Below are positions 33,483 through 42,041 of a stretch of DNA of 64,000 nt, in pieces (positions within the stretch are counted from its first letter, which is position 1; every line of letters begins with the position of its first letter). The stretch lies in contig NGFI01000014.1 in the NCBI GenBank assembly GCA_002215645.1, forward strand, positions 310,001 to 374,000, in the 5' to 3' direction. Both the position numbers and the translations under genes were made by a program. The notes below the pieces were generated by a model. The model made no database searches. It was not told the origin of the DNA and saw only the letters and a program-made list of their open reading frames with translations. Origin of the DNA: Gemmatimonadetes bacterium 2013_60CM_65_52. Lineage in GTDB: Bacteria > Gemmatimonadota > Gemmatimonadetes > Gemmatimonadales > Gemmatimonadaceae.

Positions 33483-34937
33483 CTACGCGATCGCCCCCAC
33501 GCGGCGCCGCCCGGTGAAGTTCGGCGCCTGGACAGGTGCCGCCCCGCGGCGCCGCACCGGCTGCGCCACCCCCACGCTCTCCTTCTCCAGGAGCTTGGCG
33601 CCCGCATACATCACCACCAGGTGGATGTAGGTCGCGATGAAACCGCTATACGACCCCCAGATGGCCGCAATGAGGTATCCGTACAGACCCACCTCGAGAT
33701 TGAACTGCTGCAACGCCAGGGCGGGGAACTTGGACTGCATTTTCATTCGGGCGCGACGCGAGTAGAGGAGCACGTGCACGATCATGCTCACGAAAATCGC
33801 AAATCCCACGAGGCCCATCTCGGCCGCGATGTTCAGGTACGTCGAGTGCGTATCGCGCTTTCCGCGCGCGGTCCAACTGAAGCCAGGCCGCCGCTGCGTG
33901 ATGTTGTGCACCTCCGGATACGCACCGAGCCCGACACCGGTTATGGCGTTCTCGGCGATGATCGTCCTGGCGACCTCCCAGATGGCAAGCCGCTGCAGTG
34001 ACGAGGCCTGGTCGGCGCGCGTGGCGAGATCGTAGAGCTCCGGATCGAACAGCGATTCGTCCTGGCTGGTCGCCATGCTGATCGTCGACATGCGCTTCCA
34101 CACCGCGTCGGGAGCCACCATCATCACCACGACGCCCAGCATGCCGATCATCAGGAGTCGTCGGATGTCAGTCAGGTACTTTCGTCCGCCGATGACACCG
34201 AACGCGACCAGGGCAATGAGTGCCCCGCGCGACTGCGTGAGCACGATGACCACCACCATGAGTCCAACCCCGGCCGTGAGGCCCGTCTTGACCCATTTGC
34301 GCCGCTCCACCGCGAGCGCACCGAGCGCCACGGACAACGCAAGGATGGTGAGACCGGCCAGATCGTTCGGGTTGGAGTAGATGTAGTTCCAGGTCGCTCG
34401 GCCGGCCATCGTGCCGTGATAGATGAAGTACGCCAGCAGCGTCCCGCGAACGGGAAAGCAGCAATACGCAATCGTGGATCCGACGATGAAGGCGCGGAAC
34501 CGCGCGCGCGTCGAGAGCACGTTGAGCGCCACGAACACCACCGCGCCGATCTTGGCAAACTCGTTGACAGCCTGGATGACGACTTCCGGATAGTTCGTCG
34601 TCGTCATGCCCACGAACGCCCAGCCGATCAACGCGAAGGTCATGAGCGCGAGCGGTGGCACCTTGAGCGATTGCTTCTCGAGCGGCAGCGTGGCCATCGC
34701 CGCGACCATCGACGCCGTGCCGAGGGGCACGCGATAGGTGACGATGGAAAAGATGTAGACGCAGAAGGCGACGTACGCCGGCGACAGCTCGACGCCCGAA
34801 AACGGGTTCGAGAGGAACGTACCGCGTGTCGCATCTACGGGCGCGAGCCGACGCGGTGCTGTGCCTGCGGCCACGGGCCGGCGCTGGATCGGCGGGGCCA
34901 CGGCGCCCATGCGTGCCGTTCTGCTGTTGATGCTCAC
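33483..34937 (-). CDS. O-antigen ligase/polymerase family membrane protein (Wzy/WaaL-like)
   Basis: The 484-residue protein has about 11 transmembrane segments after a roughly 40-residue cytosolic N-terminus. The family region is the large periplasmic loop with LAIWEVARTIIAENAITGVGLG, RDTHSTYLNIAAEMGLVGF, where the conserved H (THSTYL) and R residues are present. TQSRGALIALVAFG is also characteristic. It may act as a polymerase, or as the O-glycan ligase found in exosortase loci; sequence alone does not separate these. GTG at 34937 is the likely start. It is followed without a gap by the amidotransferase gene. Confidence 0.85.
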   Translation of the reverse strand: MSINSRTARMGAVAPPIQRRPVAAGTAPRRLAPVDATRGTFLSNPFSGVELSPAYVAFCVYIFSIVTYRVPLGTASMVAAMATLPLEKQSLKVPPLALMTFALIGWAFVGMTTTNYPEVVIQAVNEFAKIGAVVFVALNVLSTRARFRAFIVGSTIAYCCFPVRGTLLAYFIYHGTMAGRATWNYIYSNPNDLAGLTILALSVALGALAVERRKWVKTGLTAGVGLMVVVIVLTQSRGALIALVAFGVIGGRKYLTDIRRLLMIGMLGVVVMMVAPDAVWKRMSTISMATSQDESLFDPELYDLATRADQASSLQRLAIWEVARTIIAENAITGVGLGAYPEVHNITQRRPGFSWTARGKRDTHSTYLNIAAEMGLVGFAIFVSMIVHVLLYSRRARMKMQSKFPALALQQFNLEVGLYGYLIAAIWGSYSGFIATYIHLVVMYAGAKLLEKESVGVAQPVRRRGAAPVQAPNFTGRRRVGAIA

Positions 34938-35062
34938 GGAATTAGACGATCCTCACCGCGGTTTCGTCTCCTGGAAGCGGCGCGCGTCTCATCGGGCTCG
35001 GCAGCGTCGGAGACAGGTGAGGGAGGTCGGTCGGACTCGCGCAGACGCCCCCTGAAACTCGT

Positions 35063-35092
35063 CGGGAGCCCCCGTTGCGACAAGGGCTCCCG
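35063..35092 (-). terminator. Hairpin downstream of the sugar transferase gene
   Basis: A perfect 9-bp stem (CGGGAGCCC / GGGCTCCCG) with a 12-nt loop lies 41 nt past the sugar transferase stop and before the ligase gene. No T-tract follows on the minus strand, so a terminator or transcript-processing role is only possible. Confidence 0.35.
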
Positions 35093-35132
35093 CTGTTCAC
35101 CGCGCCGCGTTCCCCCAACCCTGCGCTTCGGC

Positions 35133-35951
35133 TTAGACGCTACCCCGGCGGAAGACCATCACCGGAAGCGTCATGGTCATGATCCGGATGTCGTGGGCGA
35201 GGCTCTGCCGCTTCATGTAATCCAGGTCGAACTGCACCTTGCGCCGGACGTCGTCCACGCATGCGTCGTACGCCTGGTTGATCTGCGCCCAACCGGTGAT
35301 GCCCGGCTTCACGCGCTGGCGCATGGAGTACTCGGGGATCGTGCGGCGCAGATCGGCGAAGATGGTGGGACGCTCCGGACGCGGCCCGACGACGTTCATG
35401 TCGCCACGGATGACGTTGAGGAGCTGCGGCAGCTCGTCCAGCCGCGTGCGGCGGAGGAGGTTGCCGATGCGCGTCACGCGCGGGTCGCTCTTCACCGCCC
35501 ACACCGCACGGCCGTCCGCCTCCGCATTCACCTGCATCGTGCGGAACTTGAACATCATGAACGGCTTTCCGCCATGATCGTAGCCGCGGCGGTCGTACGC
35601 GCTCTTCTCCCGGAACCGCCGATCCACGCCAACACGCACCTGCGTGTAGAACACCGGACCGGGCGACGTCAGCTTGACCGCCAGCGCCACGAGCAGGATC
35701 AGGGGCGCCAGAATGATGGCCGCAAGGATCGCGACCGTCACGTTCATCACCCGCGCAATGGTCTCCGACCGCGTCCGCGGAACGACGTCCTCGACGACGA
35801 CGCGCGAGACATCGAGATCCACGAACGACAACGGCTGGATCTCACGTGCGACCTCGATCTGTACCGCCGCCATCGAAACCGCTGGCGTCGGACGGCTGGT
35901 GCGACGCCGTTTGATGGGGAGGTCAAGGGCAGCCGAAACCGCGACCTGCAT
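35133..35951 (-). CDS. Priming sugar transferase (bacterial sugar transferase, WcaJ/EpsB-type catalytic domain)
   Basis: The ATG at 35951 has GGAGAG about 7 nt upstream and yields 272 residues. A single membrane helix (ILAAIILAPLILLVALAVKL) is followed by the family motifs SPGPVFYTQVRVG, FMMFKFRTM, LRRTRLDELPQLLNVIRGDM and VGPRPERP, ending RVKPGITGWAQIN. The enzyme places the first sugar-1-phosphate on undecaprenyl phosphate. The usual N-terminal four-helix/CoA-binding-like half of long polyprenyl glycosylphosphotransferases is absent, so it is a short, catalytic-domain-only form. It is separated from its neighbours by 195 and 317 nt, so it may have its own promoter. Confidence 0.9.
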   Translation of the reverse strand: MQVAVSAALDLPIKRRRTSRPTPAVSMAAVQIEVAREIQPLSFVDLDVSRVVVEDVVPRTRSETIARVMNVTVAILAAIILAPLILLVALAVKLTSPGPVFYTQVRVGVDRRFREKSAYDRRGYDHGGKPFMMFKFRTMQVNAEADGRAVWAVKSDPRVTRIGNLLRRTRLDELPQLLNVIRGDMNVVGPRPERPTIFADLRRTIPEYSMRQRVKPGITGWAQINQAYDACVDDVRRKVQFDLDYMKRQSLAHDIRIMTMTLPVMVFRRGSV

Positions 35952-36268
35952 CGAGTGCTCTCCGGGGGTGGCGTGAAGCAGCAGGCGGGAAGGAAATGCC
36001 GCTGCGGTTGCAACCAGCCCCAATGCAGTCCCCGTGCTCACCACTTGAGTCCGCGTGCCGACGCACAGTCCATTGTCAAACAACGACTTACGCGATCGTC
36101 ACGACCCTTGAAGCACCAAGCGATCCTGTGGGGTTGTTGCTCCCATCCTACAGAATTCTGCGGGCTCGCAACACATCCCCGCCAAACAGACGGCGCAACC
36201 CCGAACGACAACGGCGGATCACAACTGCGATCCGCCGCTACGTTTTCAACACGGGCCGAGGCCTGCCG
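35952..36268. other. Intergenic region between the tyrosine-kinase and sugar-transferase genes
   Basis: The 317 nt between two minus-strand genes hold a terminator-like hairpin at 36212-36237 close to the kinase stop, and presumably the promoter of the sugar transferase nearer 35951. It looks less GC-rich than the flanking genes. No small ORF, RNA or riboswitch was recognised. Confidence 0.5.
36212..36237 (-). terminator. Terminator-like hairpin after the tyrosine-kinase gene
   Basis: A perfect 9-bp stem (CGGCGGATC / GATCCGCCG) with an 8-nt loop begins 32 nt past the stop at 36269. On the minus strand it is followed by TTGTCGTT, a weak T-rich run. A rho-independent terminator is plausible but not strong. 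Confidence 0.5.
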
Positions 36269-38659
36269 TCAGGACGAAACCTCCGCGATTTGCTGGCTTG
36301 GCTCCAGCTCCTCCTCGACGTCGTAGCCTGTGACGTAGCCGTAGTACTCGTACTCGCCCTTTGACGGCGCCGCGTTCAGCACCGTCCCCACGATATTGAT
36401 CGGCAGGCGGTCCACCAGCAGCAGCTTCGCCGCCGCCATGCGGCGCTCCGTCTGTCCGATGCGCAACACCACCAGCAGGCTTCCAGTCGCCGCAGCAATC
36501 GCGTAGCCGTCCACCCCCGCGGCGAATGGCGGCGTATCGAAGATCAGCACGTCGTACTGACGGCGGAGATCGTTTACCAACTGCTGCAGCGCCGGCGACG
36601 TCAACAGCTCGGGGCTGCGCCGCCGCATGGTGCCCGTCGGCACGAGGAACAGATTCTCGTGTCCGGTGGGATGAATGATCGCCCTCTGCTCTGCGTCGCC
36701 CGAGAGGAAGTCCGTCAGCCCCACCGTGCGCGGCAGACCGAACATCTCGTGCAGCGCGCCACGCCGCGTGTCGCCATCCACCAGCAGCGTGCGATAGCCC
36801 GCATCCGCGAACGACATCGCGAGATTCGAGGCGATGAACGACTTGCCGTCGCCCGGCGATGGACTCGACACGGCCAGCGATACCTGCTGCCCGCTCGAAT
36901 GCTTCACGTTCATGCGCAGCGTTCGGAACGATTCGATGAGCTGCGTGATCTGCTCGGGGGTTTGGCTCTGCGCTGATCCCTTGAGCAGCTCCGGCACAGC
37001 GCCACTGATCGTGAGGCCGAGATCCTTCGCCGCCTGGTCCGGATAGCGGATGCGCTTGTCCAGCGTGTCCAGGAGAATCGCGAGGCCGATCGCGAGCGCG
37101 ATTCCGCCGACCACGGCGCCCGCGAGCACGCGCGGTGCGGTGTTCTTGCTTGGGCGCTGCGGCGTGACCGCGGAGTCCAGCACCTTCACGTCGGGAATCG
37201 AGCTCGCCTCTTCCAGCGTGGCTTCCGCATAGCGCTTCTTGAGCGTCTCGTAGAGGCCCTCCGCCACCACGACCGTGCGATGCAGCCGCATTTCCTCGAT
37301 GGTACGCGCGGGAATCGCCTGGAGGTCGGTCGACGCCGACCCGATGCGGGACGAATAGTCGGCCTCGCGCTCCTTGAGCTGCTGAAGGAGCGAGTTGGCC
37401 GTCGTCGGGATCGTCTTCTTCTCCAGCGTTTCGATCTCGCCGATCAGGTCACGGACCGCGGGATAATTGTCCGTGTAGTTGACGCGCAGCGTCGCCAGAT
37501 CCTTCCGCTTCTGATAGAGCTGTGCGAAGTGCTGCCGCAGTTGCTCACCGCCGGGTCCGACGGCCACGCTCGGAATCATCAGCATGGACTCCGACATGAG
37601 CGTGCCGCCCTCCAGTGACGCGATCGCCTTTTCCAGCGCTTCACGGTCGTGCTTGAGGTTGTCGGCCTCGATCTTCTTCTGGAAGTACGCGTTCATCACC
37701 GTCAGGCGCGACTCCGACACGCCGGGGGTGATCGGTCCGCCTTCCGACGGAAGCGTGATCGTCTGGATCTTGAAGTTTTCCAGTGCGGACTCCGCTTCGC
37801 GCAACGAGGTTTCCGCGAAATCGAGCTGGCGGCTCAGGATCTTCGAGAACTCCGTGAGGCTGGCCTTCTTCAGATCACCCGCGGTGACGACATACTCCTG
37901 ATTCAGGGCATTCAGCACCCGTGCCGCGTTGCGCGGATCCTGATCCGTCAGCGTCACCTGCATGAAGTTGCTCTTCATCGGCATGGTGGCCGCGAAGCGC
38001 GTGAGGAGATCCAGTGATGTTTCACGCGGCCGGTCCACGACGAACTTCACGTCGCGGTCCGCCACGCGGGCAAGCGCCTTCGGTTCAGGCAGCCACCGCA
38101 GTCCCATCCCCCGCCCGATCGAATCGCCGACGCTGCCGCTGTCGGCGATCTGCTGATCCTCGACGGTGAGGCGCCACCGCTTCGTTTTCTTTTCCACGCG
38201 AAACGTGTACGTGCCCGGCAGGAACTTGTCGCCGATGCTGAGCGTCGCGAGCAGCGGCGCGTCGCTGTCCTTCACCGGCTTGATGTAGAGCCCGAGCTTG
38301 CGGACCACGTTGTCGAAGATCTTGAAGCTCTTGTAGAGCTCCACCCACGCGCCCGGATTGAGCAGCTCGCGCGACCGGATCGGCCCGCCGCCACTCTGCG
38401 GCGTCTGCGACTCGATCCAGAGCGTGGCCTTCGACTCGTACTCCGGCTTCACGAAGCGGGTGGACACGACACCGCCGGCCGTGGAGAGCAGGAGCACCAC
38501 GACGATCATCCACTTGTAGCGGCGGACGGCGGAAATCGGTCGTTCGAGCGGCGAATGCGGCGGCGTGAGCGTTGGCACGTTCCCCCACCCCTCCAACGGA
38601 GGCGGCGGACCGTACTGGCCCTCTGGTACGAGCTGCATCGACGTTGATTCATCAGCCAT
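36269..38659 (-). CDS. Polysaccharide co-polymerase/tyrosine autokinase fusion (Wzz + BY-kinase)
   Basis: The 796-residue protein combines a Wzz-type chain-length domain (N-terminal helix WMIVVVLLLSTAGGVVSTRF, long coiled-coil periplasmic part, C-terminal helix around 535) with a cytoplasmic BY-kinase. Kinase motifs are Walker A PGDGKS at 602-607, Walker A' LLVDGD at 625-630 and FDTPP near 707-711. A tyrosine cluster (770, 772, 773, 775, 779) in the tail is the expected autophosphorylation site. It controls EPS polymerisation and export together with the Wza-like protein 60 nt upstream. ATG at 38659. All kinase motifs look intact. Confidence 0.93.
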   Translation of the reverse strand: MADESTSMQLVPEGQYGPPPPLEGWGNVPTLTPPHSPLERPISAVRRYKWMIVVVLLLSTAGGVVSTRFVKPEYESKATLWIESQTPQSGGGPIRSRELLNPGAWVELYKSFKIFDNVVRKLGLYIKPVKDSDAPLLATLSIGDKFLPGTYTFRVEKKTKRWRLTVEDQQIADSGSVGDSIGRGMGLRWLPEPKALARVADRDVKFVVDRPRETSLDLLTRFAATMPMKSNFMQVTLTDQDPRNAARVLNALNQEYVVTAGDLKKASLTEFSKILSRQLDFAETSLREAESALENFKIQTITLPSEGGPITPGVSESRLTVMNAYFQKKIEADNLKHDREALEKAIASLEGGTLMSESMLMIPSVAVGPGGEQLRQHFAQLYQKRKDLATLRVNYTDNYPAVRDLIGEIETLEKKTIPTTANSLLQQLKEREADYSSRIGSASTDLQAIPARTIEEMRLHRTVVVAEGLYETLKKRYAEATLEEASSIPDVKVLDSAVTPQRPSKNTAPRVLAGAVVGGIALAIGLAILLDTLDKRIRYPDQAAKDLGLTISGAVPELLKGSAQSQTPEQITQLIESFRTLRMNVKHSSGQQVSLAVSSPSPGDGKSFIASNLAMSFADAGYRTLLVDGDTRRGALHEMFGLPRTVGLTDFLSGDAEQRAIIHPTGHENLFLVPTGTMRRRSPELLTSPALQQLVNDLRRQYDVLIFDTPPFAAGVDGYAIAAATGSLLVVLRIGQTERRMAAAKLLLVDRLPINIVGTVLNAAPSKGEYEYYGYVTGYDVEEELEPSQQIAEVSS

Positions 38660-38719
38660 ATCGAACGATCCCAGGTGAGATTTCAGCCCGCGTCGGCGCG
38701 CGCCACGACCGCGGCACCA

Positions 38720-39484
38720 TCAGGGAAAGAAGCGCTTCCACGTGACGAGCAGCCCGAGCACCGGACCGGCAAACTGCACGATCTTCGTCCAGTCGATCGA
38801 TCCCTTGATGTCGTCCACGTACAGCTCGTCTCCGGCGCGCAGATGCAGTCGGTCCAACGACATGCCGTCGGCCAGCGCCGTCCGCGTGTCCTGCGCGTTC
38901 CAGATGATGTCGGTGCCGCGACGAATGATCATGTTGCCCACGTCCGCCGTCTGAATCGGTCCACCCGCCTTCATCACGACGTCATTGAGCAGCACGTCCG
39001 CCTGCACATAGTAGTAGCCGGGATTCCGGACCTGTCCCAGCACCGCCATGCGGAGCAGCGGCGTCGCGCGGACGGTCGAGTCGCGCAGATACTTGGCGAT
39101 GTGGCTGGACAGCTTCGGTTGCAGCTCCGACCGCAGCACGCCCTCGAGCGGCAGGTCGGCCATCTGCGGCAACGGCAATACCTTGCCCGCCCGCACCGTC
39201 ACCGTGTCGTTTCCAGGGAGCTGAATCTGCCCGAGCAGCTTGACGATGATGCGATCGCCGTCCTGAAAATCTCCTTTCTGGAGGCGCGTGCGCAGCAGCC
39301 ATGCCTCCGACTTTCGATGCTGGGCTTCGGCCTTCGCGGCCTCGGCTTCGAGCGTGGACCGCGACTCCAGTTCAGGGCCAGCGTCCACGGCGGTCGCCTG
39401 CGCATGCCCACTGCGCGACGCGACGGTCACTCCGATACAGGCGATGGCGATCGTGCGGAGCCAGTGCTGGGAAGACATCGTCAT
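38720..39484 (-). CDS. Wza-like polysaccharide export protein (Poly_export + SLBB)
   Basis: The protein of about 254 residues has a Sec signal peptide ending SGHAQ, a short coiled coil (EAEAAKAEAQHRKSEAW), a Poly_export domain beginning about residue 64 (RLQKGDFQDGDRIIVKLLGQ) and one SLBB domain (MAVLGQVRNPGYYYVQADVL). A hydrophobic C-terminal segment (FAGPVLGLLVTW) follows. There is no lipobox cysteine, unlike Wza. It should form the outer-membrane end of the export channel with the Wzz/kinase. Three ATGs lie close together (39490, 39484, 39478); 39484 has GTGGA at the best spacing. It appears to be the first gene of the minus-strand EPS cluster. Confidence 0.85.
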   Translation of the reverse strand: MTMSSQHWLRTIAIACIGVTVASRSGHAQATAVDAGPELESRSTLEAEAAKAEAQHRKSEAWLLRTRLQKGDFQDGDRIIVKLLGQIQLPGNDTVTVRAGKVLPLPQMADLPLEGVLRSELQPKLSSHIAKYLRDSTVRATPLLRMAVLGQVRNPGYYYVQADVLLNDVVMKAGGPIQTADVGNMIIRRGTDIIWNAQDTRTALADGMSLDRLHLRAGDELYVDDIKGSIDWTKIVQFAGPVLGLLVTWKRFFP

Positions 39485-39855
39485 GCACATTCCACTACGG
39501 GGTGTCGGCTACGAGGTGTTGGGGCTCCGGCACGAGTGCGGCTCGTGCCAGCGTGCGGCGTATGACCCGCGCTCGTCGCTACAGTAAGGTTGGAACGTTC
39601 GCAGGACGTCCGCACCACGAAGGGTATCGGCACGTCCGGCATGCGGCCTGTAAAGCTAACGACCGGCGGAAATGGTCAAGCAGACCTGGGGCAATGCGAG
39701 TGATGCGGAGGCGCAACAGATGTGAGTACCATACATGATCGCGACAGGTCCATTCGCCCCGCGATGACATTTCTGGTGCTCTTGCGTGACCGGCTGGACC
39801 GGCGCCGCGTCTTGAGTGTAGTACAGATTGACGAATCGTCGCCTGGAAAGGGCAC
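39485..39855. other. Divergent promoter region upstream of the EPS export operon
   Basis: The 371 nt lie between the Wza-like gene (-) and the RCC1 lipoprotein gene (+). They contain the palindrome at 39529-39549 and no coding-like ORF. No full sigma-54 or sigma-70 promoter could be assigned by eye on either strand. The AGGG-type ribosome site at 39845-39852 belongs to the plus-strand gene. Confidence 0.5.
39529..39549. promoter_or_regulatory. Operator-like palindrome upstream of the EPS export operon
   Basis: GGCACGAG-TGCGG-CTCGTGCC is an 8-bp perfect inverted repeat with a 5-nt spacer, 45-65 nt upstream of the Wza-like start. The size and position are those of a dimeric repressor or activator site. 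The regulator is unknown. Confidence 0.4.
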
Positions 39856-41994
39856 ATGTGGTTTCTGCGGTCCGACTTCAGCGCTGACACTTCCACAACG
39901 CGCCAGCGCCCTCTTTTGTTAATCGTGACCGCTTCCGATCTCCCTCCGCAGCCCCAACCGGGCTTTCTCATTCGCACCGCCAGCCTCGCTCGCGCGCTTG
40001 CCCTCGCCGTCCTCGGTGCGGCGTGCACCAGTAGCTCTGCCCCGCCCGTGCAACAGGTGGACATCGGCTCCGTCACGATCAGCGGCGCGAGCTTCGCCAT
40101 CGAGCGCGGGTATCATGCGCAACTGACGGCCGTCGTGCGAAGCAGGACGGGCACGGTGGTGAACTACCCGGTCGTGTTTCGCAGCAGCAACGAGAACGTT
40201 GTGACGATCGACGGCAACGGCAAGCTCTTCGCCGTCGACACGGGCCAGGTGGCCATCGTCGCCTCGAGCGTGAGCGTCACGTCCACACCGATCGGAGTGA
40301 AGGTCGTCCACAACGGCCCCGACAAGATCGACGCGTTTCAGTATGCGCCGGTGCAGGCCAATTCGCCCGGCTCGACGCCCGATTCGTTGCGCGTCCGCGT
40401 CATCAACTCCTCGAACCAGCTCGTGGCGAACGCGCGGGTTGCGTTTGCGGTCACGGGCGGCGGCGGTGCGGTGTCTCCGGCCATCGCCACCACCAATGCC
40501 GTCGGCATCGCATCCGCGGAGTGGAAGCTCGGCCCCGCCGCCGGCGTCAACACGGTCACGGCAACGGCGCTCGGCGAGGACGACAAGCCGATCACCACCA
40601 TCACGCCGAACTTCACGACCTTCTCGCTGCGGACCTTCGACGCGCTCGCCGCCCTCGCGGGCGACAAGCAGAGCGGGCTGATTCTCTCCGGATTGCCGGT
40701 TCAGCCCTCCGTGCGCCTGGTGGACTCGCTGAACAAGGTGCGGCCCGGCGTGCCCGTGTTCTTTACGGCCACCCGCGGAGGCCGCGTTGCCACGTCGGTG
40801 GTATCCACGGGCGCAGACGGCGTCGCATCGCCAGGCATCTGGACGCTCGGCGACATCCCGGGCGAGCAGCAGCTCATCGCGAAGGTGGAGTTTGCTTCCG
40901 TGACGCTCACGGCCACCGGCACGGGGACACCCGTTCACTTTACGCCCAAGAGCGTCATGGCCGGCCAGTCCGTCACGTGTGCCATCCTGACCGACGACAC
41001 GGCCAGTTGCTGGGGCGAACAGCCCAAGGTGGGCGACAGCACGGCGAAGAACACGGCCAGTCCCACGCCCACGAAGCACAACGTCAAGTTCACGTCGCTG
41101 GCGGGGTCGATCGGCTCGGGCACAGGACACGTGTGCGGCATCGCGGTCGATCAGAGCGTCTATTGCTGGGGTACCAACTCCCTCCCGGACACGGCGAGCA
41201 AGCCGAAAGTCTTCTCGAGCCTCGTGCCGGTGCAGTATCCGAGCCCGCTGGCGTGGGTGCAGATCGCGCCCGGTCAGGTACACAACTGCGGGTTGGCCAC
41301 CGACCAGAACGTCTATTGCTGGGGCGACAACTCACAGGGGCAGTTGGGTGATCGCGCCGCCAATCCGCAGCGGTATGCCGCGGCGCCCGTGTTCGGAGGC
41401 TTCAAGTTTTCCGCCGTCACGGCCGGCATCGGACACAACTGCGCGCTGAGCATCGACGGTTCGGTTTTTTGCTGGGGCCTCAATGTCAATGGGCAGCTCG
41501 GGAATGGCACGACGGCGACTGCCACATCACCCACCGCCGTTGCGACCGTCCTCACCTTCCAGCAGATCTCGGCGGGCGACAGCTTCACCTGCGGCCTCAC
41601 GACGACGGGTCGCGCGCACTGCTGGGGCAATCTTGGAGGAACGTCATCGGTCGTGACGTCCCCGCGCACATACGCTTCGGCCCCCACGTTCACCAGCATT
41701 ACATCGGGCGGCTTCCACACGTGCGCGCTCACGGCCGACGGCACAGCCTACTGCTGGGGCGACAACTCCGGCGGTCAGCTCGGTGACAGCACGGCCACGT
41801 ATCGTCCGAATCCGACGCCGGTGGTGACCTCCGTGAAGTTCAAGTCGATCTCCGCGGGCTTCGGTCACACGTGCGGGACCGCGGTCGACAACTCGGTGCT
41901 ATGTTGGGGTTTCAACAAGGCGGGTGAGCTGGGAGACAGCACCGCGACGTTCCGTCTCACACCGCGCTACATGGTGCTCAGCGTCACGCCGTAG
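39856..41994 (+). CDS. Lipoprotein with Ig-like region and RCC1-type beta-propeller repeats
   Basis: A lipobox LAVLGAACTSS is followed by Ig-like domains (about residues 65-350) and seven RCC1-like repeats (about 370-705). Each repeat has a C-x-L-x-x-D/T-G/N-x-x-x-CWG core, for example HNCGLATDQNVYCWGDNS and HTCALTADGTAYCWGDNS, with pairs of cysteines that could form disulfides outside the cytoplasm. Start at ATG 39856 gives a long polar lead before the lipobox; GTG at 39925 would give a more usual signal. RCC1 propellers are protein- or ligand-binding; no enzymatic role is implied. It is followed 47 nt later by the SusC-like receptor, so the two may form a surface uptake or adhesion pair. 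Confidence 0.85.
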   Translation: MWFLRSDFSADTSTTRQRPLLLIVTASDLPPQPQPGFLIRTASLARALALAVLGAACTSSSAPPVQQVDIGSVTISGASFAIERGYHAQLTAVVRSRTGTVVNYPVVFRSSNENVVTIDGNGKLFAVDTGQVAIVASSVSVTSTPIGVKVVHNGPDKIDAFQYAPVQANSPGSTPDSLRVRVINSSNQLVANARVAFAVTGGGGAVSPAIATTNAVGIASAEWKLGPAAGVNTVTATALGEDDKPITTITPNFTTFSLRTFDALAALAGDKQSGLILSGLPVQPSVRLVDSLNKVRPGVPVFFTATRGGRVATSVVSTGADGVASPGIWTLGDIPGEQQLIAKVEFASVTLTATGTGTPVHFTPKSVMAGQSVTCAILTDDTASCWGEQPKVGDSTAKNTASPTPTKHNVKFTSLAGSIGSGTGHVCGIAVDQSVYCWGTNSLPDTASKPKVFSSLVPVQYPSPLAWVQIAPGQVHNCGLATDQNVYCWGDNSQGQLGDRAANPQRYAAAPVFGGFKFSAVTAGIGHNCALSIDGSVFCWGLNVNGQLGNGTTATATSPTAVATVLTFQQISAGDSFTCGLTTTGRAHCWGNLGGTSSVVTSPRTYASAPTFTSITSGGFHTCALTADGTAYCWGDNSGGQLGDSTATYRPNPTPVVTSVKFKSISAGFGHTCGTAVDNSVLCWGFNKAGELGDSTATFRLTPRYMVLSVTP

Positions 41995-42041
41995 CGCGGC
42001 GCGATGCAGGCTGGACCCGTACCTTCGACACTGATCCGCAC

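Noticed and set aside
34416-36326. 636-residue plus-strand open frame across the ligase and sugar transferase genes
   Set aside because: It runs antisense to two genes with clear families and has a His/Arg/Asp-rich, repetitive composition.
39533-39549. TGGCACG on the minus strand as a sigma-54 -24 element
   Set aside because: The -24 match is perfect, but no GC lies at the required 10-nt distance, so it is better explained as an arm of the palindrome.
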